From Candidatus Omnitrophota bacterium (lineage in GTDB: Bacteria > Omnitrophota > Gorgyraeia > Gygaellales > Profunditerraquicolaceae): DNA of 19,432 nucleotides. This document shows, one piece after another, positions 16,026-19,432 of this stretch. Position 1 is the stretch's first letter. Every line of letters starts with the position of its first letter. The notes under the pieces were generated by a model that had not been told where the DNA came from, ran no database searches, and saw nothing but the letters and a program-made list of their open reading frames with translations. Made by a program: the position numbers and the translations under genes. The stretch covers positions 1 to 19,432 of the forward strand of contig JAPLMA010000015.1 in the NCBI GenBank assembly GCA_026387255.1, read 5' to 3'.

Positions 16026-16051
16026 GTAGGGGACGTTTAAACGTCCCCTAC
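16026..16051. repeat. Perfect 26-bp palindrome between the ParA-CBM48 and DUF4870-like genes
   Basis: GTAGGGGACGTTT (16026-16038) is followed with no spacer by its exact reverse complement (16039-16051). The GGGGAC/GTCCCC core and intergenic position recall the palindrome at 3492-3525. No T-run follows in either direction, so it is a poor terminator. It may be a REP-type element or a binding site. Confidence 0.6.
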
Positions 16052-16072
16052 TAAACAGGATCAAATCTTAAA

Positions 16073-16399
16073 ATGACAACCCCACAGGATGAACAAGAGA
16101 TTCGCGAAGGCAAATTCTTCGCCGTAATTTCGTATGTCTCGTTTCTTTGCATAATTACTTTGATTTTAAAAAAAAGCAACAAGTTCGCCCTTTTCCATGC
16201 TAAACAAGGATTAGTGCTATTTGTAATGGAAGTAGCGGCATTCATACTTTCAATTATTCCTTTTTTAGGCTGGCTGATCGGGATTTTTGGATACGCTTTA
16301 TTCCTATTGGTTTCTTTATGGGGAATTATGCAGTCTGCCCTGGGTATTTACAGTCGCATACCGGTTATAACCGAGATATCAGAGAAAGTTATCCTTTAA
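16073..16399 (+). CDS. DUF4870-like small membrane protein
   Basis: A 108-residue integral membrane protein. A polar N-terminus (TPQDEQEIREGK) is followed by three hydrophobic helices at about 14-32, 46-64 and 66-93. FHAKQGLVLFV between helices one and two matches the HarQ-type motif of DUF4870 (Tic20-like) proteins, whose function is unknown. AGGA at 16057-16060 is a modest ribosome site 12 bases from the ATG. It lies 58 bases after the ParA-CBM48 gene with the 26-bp palindrome between, and 18 bases before the lysine-tail gene. No link to glycogen can be read from it. Confidence 0.8.
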   Translation: MTTPQDEQEIREGKFFAVISYVSFLCIITLILKKSNKFALFHAKQGLVLFVMEVAAFILSIIPFLGWLIGIFGYALFLLVSLWGIMQSALGIYSRIPVITEISEKVIL

Positions 16400-16417
16400 G
16401 TAAAGAAGGAGGCTACT

Positions 16418-16840
16418 ATGGCTTTAAAAAATAAGAAAAAGATCAAAAAAGCAACAAAGAAATCAACTAAAAAAACAGTTAAAAAGGTAGTTAAAAAAGT
16501 TATAAAAAAATCAGTAAAAAAGCTGATTAAGAAGAAAACCGGCAAAAAAAATCCGGTATCCAAAAAGAAGCCCATAAAAAAATCCGCTAAGCCCGAAGGC
16601 AATCTTATCGGCTTAATCACACATTATTTTCCCCATGTCCAAGCCGCAGTAATCAAACTAAAAAAGCCACTGGCCAATGGAGATACGGTAAAGATAAAGG
16701 GGCACACCACTGATTTAACACAAATCGTTGCCTCCATGCAGATTGACCGAGTAGAGATCCAAACAGCCAAAAAAGGCGATGAAATCGGGTTAAAAGTAGC
16801 CTCCAGAGTAAGGCAAGGCGACAAAGTCTACAAAATTTAG
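16418..16840 (+). CDS. Lysine-rich-tail protein with a translation-factor-like beta-barrel
   Basis: A 140-residue protein in two parts. Residues 1-58 are 29 lysines among Thr, Val, Ala and Ile in repeated KKxxKK units, like histone H1 or bacterial HU/Hc1-type tails, and should bind nucleic acid or other polyanions. Residues 60-140 (IGLITHYFPHVQAAVIKLKK, GDTVKIKG, TQIVASMQIDRVEIQTAKKG, VRQGDKVYKI) resemble the second, beta-barrel domain of translation GTPases, found alone in small elongation-factor-like proteins. AAGGAGG lies eight bases before the ATG. The GTPase domain is absent, so it is not a true elongation factor. A role at the nucleoid or ribosome is inference. Confidence 0.8.
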   Translation: MALKNKKKIKKATKKSTKKTVKKVVKKVIKKSVKKLIKKKTGKKNPVSKKKPIKKSAKPEGNLIGLITHYFPHVQAAVIKLKKPLANGDTVKIKGHTTDLTQIVASMQIDRVEIQTAKKGDEIGLKVASRVRQGDKVYKI

Positions 16841-16923
16841 CTGGAGCCTCAATCTTAATTTAACCTTTAAATCTTCGAAATCAATTCCCTAAAAATCACT
16901 TGTTTTATTGAGTAAATTTGTGC

Positions 16924-16952
16924 TTGACAATTTGAAATTTAAGTGCTAATTA
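16924..16952 (+). promoter_or_regulatory. Promoter of the DUF134 gene
   Basis: TTGACA (16924-16929) and TAATTA (16947-16952) are 17 bases apart, with TG one base upstream of the -10 as in extended -10 promoters. The predicted start is near 16959, giving a leader of about 50 bases. The rest of the gap after 16840 shows no terminator. Confidence 0.7.
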
Positions 16953-16953
16953 T

Positions 16954-16965
16954 GAGTAGGTACTC
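16954..16965. promoter_or_regulatory. Candidate operator at the DUF134 transcription start
   Basis: GAGTA and TACTC form a perfect 5-bp inverted repeat with a two-base spacer (GG), overlapping the predicted transcription start. The downstream gene encodes a DNA-binding protein, so autoregulation is a plausible guess; symmetry and position are all the evidence. Confidence 0.4.
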
Positions 16966-17009
16966 AAAATAACCTGGGCGTTAAATGTAGGTAAAAATGG
17001 GTAAAATAA

Positions 17010-17363
17010 ATGCGACTACGCGGAAGACCAAGGAAATATAGGATAGTCAAGCTTGACCCTAGAATCAGCCAATTTAGCCCCAGAGGCAAGCCTGGAAGAC
17101 CGGATGAAGTAGAACTAAAGATGGATGAATTTGAGGCTTTAAGGCTGGCAGATTACCAAGGTTTAAACCAAAAAGAAGCAGCCAAATCCATGCGCATATC
17201 CCAACAGACTTTTAGCCGGATTTTAAGGAAGGCATACAAGCTAATCGCTAAAGGGATAACTACCGGATCAGCGATAAGAATCCAGGGCGGCCAATATATA
17301 ATCAGTTCCCGCATAGATTCATTACCAACTCGAAGGCCAATAATCAAAGACAATTTCAAATAA
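17010..17363 (+). CDS. DUF134 (UPF0251) family DNA-binding protein
   Basis: A 117-residue putative regulator. The N-terminus GRPRKYRIVKLDP with a Phe-Ser-Pro segment, then VELKMDEFEALRLADYQGLN and KEAAKSMRISQQTFSRILRKAYKLIA, is the DUF134 signature. The last part is a helix-turn-helix like sigma-70 region 4. Family members usually continue with a segment close to iron-sulfur or metal-binding proteins; here the C-terminus (GSAIRIQGGQYIISSRIDSL) carries no cysteines. Target genes are unknown. Only a weak GGGT ribosome site precedes ATG 17010; an ATG at 16997 is out of frame. It has its own promoter and no plus-strand partner. Confidence 0.85.
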   Translation: MRLRGRPRKYRIVKLDPRISQFSPRGKPGRPDEVELKMDEFEALRLADYQGLNQKEAAKSMRISQQTFSRILRKAYKLIAKGITTGSAIRIQGGQYIISSRIDSLPTRRPIIKDNFK

Positions 17364-17644
17364 AAACTTATCCTAAGGTTAGCTTGAGCATTCATTTTGA
17401 CTTGATTTTACCCTACTTTACCCTTTAGGTCTACTTCCTATAATATATCTTATGTTAACTTGTCTATCTTAGCTAAGTGTTTCTAAAGCCATGAAGGACA
17501 AAGGTTTATTTAAGGCTGTTTTTAAGCTGTGGAAAAACAGTTTCTCCTTTACTTAAACTTACCGGCTTATTTTATTCATAACAATTCTAGGCAGAGTTCT
17601 ATATAGGATTCCTGGGATTTTTTGCTTCTAATTGAAGATTTTAT
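17364..17644. other. 281-base gap between convergent genes, no recognised gene
   Basis: The gap is AT-rich and separates DUF134 (plus) from the polymerase (minus). It holds a weak hairpin (CTGTTTTT 17516-17523 / AAAAACAG 17533-17540), a TATAAT at 17439-17444 with a poor TTTACC -35, and a 21-codon open frame at 17491-17556 without a ribosome site. No GC-rich terminator is seen. Confidence 0.5.
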
Positions 17645-18748
17645 TTAGCGGGTTAAAACGGTAATTGCGGGATAAATTGACCCCTCTCCAAAGCGATTAT
17701 TTATGCGGTCTAGGGCCTTTATAAGCTCCTCCCTGCGGATATCTTCACTAAGTAAGGGCGAATAGATACCCCTAGAAAGACTGCTGCAGGTGACCCCAAT
17801 TGCCCGAATTCTGGGATTTTTTAGGGCTAATTTTGTCATTATTTTAAGCGCTCTTTGACAGATTTCATAACCATCATTAATTGCCGATTGATGCGTTTTC
17901 TGGGCCCCAAAATTGCCGATTTGCGGATCATTTAGCCAAAGATGCACAGTTGCGCTAATCAAATTCTGCTGCCTGAGCCTGGTAGCAACCATTTCAGATA
18001 ATAGTCTGATCCAAGCCTGGATAACCTGGGAGTTTATTTGAACTGTTGGCAAAGTATATGAATGACTTATTGACTTTGGCAATTCATTAGACTTACCGGG
18101 ATTTTCATCAAACTTACCGGGATTATCATTAAAAAATCCCGGTAAGTCTAGATATAAATCCCAACAGGTTTTTAAACCACTAGCTATAAAATTAGCCCCG
18201 ATTTTTCCACCCATACCACAAAGTTTATCCAACGAAGTTTGCCTTAAAATTTGTTCAAAATTAGAATCATCAATTAAGGTTATGCCATCCGGTTTATTCA
18301 GCTTAGAAGCCAGCTTAGCCAAAAGCCAGTTTTTGGCAATCCCTACTGAAGCAGTAATGTTAAAGTTTGCATAGACCTGCTCTTTGATCTTTTTGGCTAA
18401 ATTTAGGGGGTCTGGGTGGCCAGCAAGTTCCAATTGAAACTCATCAATTGAGGCATAATTTAAAGGTAGATCATAGCTCTTCAACAGCTGGAATATTTGC
18501 TCTGAAGTCCAGATATATTTAGCCTGATCTGCTGGAACAAACTCTAATTTTGGACAGATGCTAAAGGCCTCTTGGGAAGACATTCCGGAATAGATCCCTA
18601 AAGCCTTAGCCGCGTAGCTTGCCGCGCAAACTACCGTGTGCATTTTGTTGCCACGCGAACCAACAATTAAAGGCTTATCTTTAAGCCGGGGATTAATTGC
18701 CTGTTCAATCGAAGCAAAAAAAGCATCCATGTCTATATGTAATATCAT
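17645..18748 (-). CDS. Y-family translesion DNA polymerase (DinB/UmuC-like)
   Basis: A 367-residue error-prone polymerase that copies past DNA lesions. The N-terminal palm carries HIDMDAFFASIEQ with catalytic Asp6 and Asp8, then CAASYAAKALGIYSGMSS and the SIDEF motif with Asp102 and Glu103. ASVGIAKNWLLAKLASKLNKPDG completes the core, and LDKLCGMGGKIGANFIASG is the thumb helix-hairpin-helix. The C-terminal little finger runs from about 225 to the end. The linker between thumb and finger (residues 200-221) is encoded by a palindromic repeat. At 367 residues it fits Pol IV size. The nearest upstream bases hold no ribosome site and consist of telomere-like repeats. It is probably co-transcribed with the S24 and DUF6504-like genes and SOS-regulated. 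DinB versus UmuC cannot be decided. Confidence 0.93.
   Translation of the reverse strand: MILHIDMDAFFASIEQAINPRLKDKPLIVGSRGNKMHTVVCAASYAAKALGIYSGMSSQEAFSICPKLEFVPADQAKYIWTSEQIFQLLKSYDLPLNYASIDEFQLELAGHPDPLNLAKKIKEQVYANFNITASVGIAKNWLLAKLASKLNKPDGITLIDDSNFEQILRQTSLDKLCGMGGKIGANFIASGLKTCWDLYLDLPGFFNDNPGKFDENPGKSNELPKSISHSYTLPTVQINSQVIQAWIRLLSEMVATRLRQQNLISATVHLWLNDPQIGNFGAQKTHQSAINDGYEICQRALKIMTKLALKNPRIRAIGVTCSSLSRGIYSPLLSEDIRREELIKALDRINNRFGEGSIYPAITVLTR
18088..18150. repeat. Palindromic repeat cluster inside the polymerase gene
   Basis: TAGACTTACCGGGATTTT (18088-18105) has a perfect 18-bp reverse complement at 18133-18150. A third copy of the ACTTACCGGGATT core, in direct orientation, lies at 18112-18124. 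The region stays in frame and encodes residues 200-221, giving the repeated peptide NPGK twice. It resembles insertion of a small palindromic element into a flexible linker. Confidence 0.75.
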
Positions 18749-18762
18749 ATCTAATCTAAAAT

Positions 18763-18890
18763 TCTAAACCCTAAACTCTAAATCCTAAACAAATCCTAAA
18801 TTCAAAACTCGAAACATTAAAACTAATGTTTGAGTTTTAAGTTTATAGTTTCGAGTTTGTTTAGAGTTTAGGATTTCGGATTTAGAGTTT
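18763..18890. repeat. Telomere-like CCTAAA repeats folded as a long imperfect palindrome
   Basis: The left half is built from CCTAAA/TCTAAA units (from 18763), the right half from TTTAGA/TTTAGG units. Paired segments include AAACTCTAAATCC (18773-18785) with GGATTTAGAGTTT (18878-18890), AAACTCGAAAC (18805-18815) with GTTTCGAGTTT (18848-18858), and a tight central hairpin AACATTA/TAATGTT (18813-18819/18824-18830) around an AAAC loop. It fills the whole 150-base gap between the polymerase and the gene before it. Confidence 0.8.
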
Positions 18891-18898
18891 CTACCAAA

Positions 18899-19207
18899 TT
18901 ACTCTATTATTCTATCAATCTGCCAGCGGAAGGTGGAATTATTAAATGAAATCTGGTACATTTGGCCTGCGCAAAGTACGGAAAAATAATTAATCAAGGC
19001 CTGGCCCAGGTGTTCCTGCCAGTTATAGGTAATGGTTTCGACTTTATATTCTTTGTCATGCCAGGTAAAACTTTGAGGGAATATCTTGGCATGCTTAAAA
19101 TGCGCCAAAACTTCAATGCGCTCATTTAAGGCCTCAGGATTAAAACCGGTTTTATCCGGTTCAAACCTATCCCAGCGGGCTTTAGGGCTAAAGCTGTTCT
19201 GATGCAT
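18899..19207 (-). CDS. DUF6504-like small protein of the translesion cassette
   Basis: A 102-residue soluble protein. A polar N-terminus is followed by EVLAHFKHAKIFPQSFTWHD, KEYKVETITYNWQEHLG, and the C-terminal YFSVLCAGQMYQISFNNSTF, WQIDRI. The order (Pro, then a Phe-x-Trp strand, a Val-x-x-Ile strand with Trp, and a terminal Trp-x-x-Asp-Arg) resembles DUF6504, a family found beside translesion polymerase genes in actinobacteria. The match is by pattern and its function is unknown. It starts 13 bases after the stop of the S24 gene and is followed by the repeat block and the polymerase gene, all on the minus strand. Confidence 0.7.
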   Translation of the reverse strand: MHQNSFSPKARWDRFEPDKTGFNPEALNERIEVLAHFKHAKIFPQSFTWHDKEYKVETITYNWQEHLGQALINYFSVLCAGQMYQISFNNSTFRWQIDRIIE

Positions 19208-19220
19208 ACTTGTTAGCAGA

Positions 19221-19432
19221 TTAATATTTCCTAATTACTGTGATAAGTTTACCAATTACCTTAAACTCTTCAAAGATTGGCGGATAATTGCTATTGGCCG
19301 CTTCCAGATGAAACTTACCGGCTTTACTACGCAATCTTTTTAAGGTCACTTCATTATTATCCAATAGCGCGGCCACAATATCATTATTATCAGCACTCGG
19401 GCGTTTCTTAATAATCGCCACATCGCCATCCA
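19221..19432 (-). CDS. LexA/UmuD-like S24 peptidase, C-terminal part (5' end beyond window)
   Basis: Only about the last 70 residues are in view; the frame is open to the right edge, with DGDVAIIKK before an internal GTG. Hallmarks of the S24 fold are DGDVAIIKKRPSADNNDIVAAL, then NEVTLKRL with the catalytic lysine, LEAANSNYPP and the closing VIGKLITVIRKY. These proteins self-cleave on RecA filaments: LexA to derepress the SOS genes, UmuD to activate a polymerase. Without the N-terminus a LexA repressor (with DNA-binding domain) cannot be told from UmuD. The downstream Y-family polymerase fits either. Confidence 0.9.
   Translation of the reverse strand, partial: DGDVAIIKKRPSADNNDIVAALLDNNEVTLKRLRSKAGKFHLEAANSNYPPIFEEFKVIGKLITVIRKY

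Noticed and set aside
16396..16620. Phe-rich minus-strand frame of 74 residues
   Set aside because: Its phenylalanine richness is only the reverse complement of the AAA/AAG lysine codons of the lysine-tail gene.
18091..18147. Spaced repeats as a mini CRISPR array
   Set aside because: Only three 13-base copies exist, one inverted, within a coding frame, and no cas gene is near.
18763..18890. End of a linear replicon (true telomere)
   Set aside because: The units are degenerate, inverted around a centre and flanked by genes on both sides.
17555..19323. AAACTTACCGGCTT shared by 17555-17568 and 19311-19324
   Set aside because: A 14-base match in a window of this size is expected about once by chance, and the second copy encodes conserved S24 sequence.

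Overview
The window reads as a chromosomal segment of an uncultured Gram-negative (diderm) bacterium with low-to-medium GC. Several proteins carry Sec signal peptides or lipoboxes and one is a porin-like beta-barrel, so there is an outer membrane. The protein styles and the repeat types recall candidate phyla such as Omnitrophota (Omnitrophica). That assignment is inference from overall resemblance, not proof. No transposase, integrase, phage gene or CRISPR array is visible.

Layout, left to right. (1) 2-5655, plus strand, housekeeping: the C-terminal part of dimeric glycyl-tRNA synthetase, pyruvate phosphate dikinase (ppdK), a REP-like palindrome, a short RpoD-type sigma factor, adenine phosphoribosyltransferase (apt), tRNA-Arg(CCT) and a PHP-domain phosphoesterase. 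(2) 5652-7667: a small lipoprotein, then a porin-like barrel with its own promoter and a clear intrinsic terminator. (3) 7680-12569: a repeat-rich regulatory region and a tight five-gene envelope operon. It encodes a COG3014-like TPR/coiled-coil protein, an unknown lipoprotein, an LpoB-like lipoprotein, a YcfL-like lipoprotein and a secreted CsgG-FlgT_C-trypsin fusion. (4) 12605-16840: a GH57 glycosidase, a membrane-anchored protein with an extracytoplasmic beta-rich domain, a ParA-type ATPase fused to an AMPK-beta/CBM48 glycogen-binding domain, a DUF4870-like membrane protein and a lysine-tail protein. (5) 17010-17363: a DUF134 DNA-binding protein with its own promoter and a palindrome at the predicted start of transcription. 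(6) 17645-19432, minus strand: a translesion-synthesis cassette of an S24 (LexA/UmuD) peptidase fragment, a DUF6504-like small protein and a Y-family polymerase.

Two arrangements stand out. The first is the ParA-glycogen-binding fusion beside a GH57 enzyme. No ParB gene is visible, and the fusion suggests a ParA ATPase that handles glycogen granules rather than DNA. The second is the LpoB/YcfL/COG3014 operon that ends in a protease carrying a CsgG-like domain, which suggests a periplasmic control module for the cell envelope.

The window also holds several palindromic elements of different types. There are two intergenic GGGGA-type palindromes (3492-3525 and 16026-16051), a double CCGCC-GGCGG element inside the GH57 gene, an 18-bp inverted repeat inside the polymerase gene that encodes its inter-domain linker, and a long imperfect palindrome of telomere-like CCTAAA units between the polymerase and its upstream neighbour. 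Four TTGACA-type promoters can be placed by eye.
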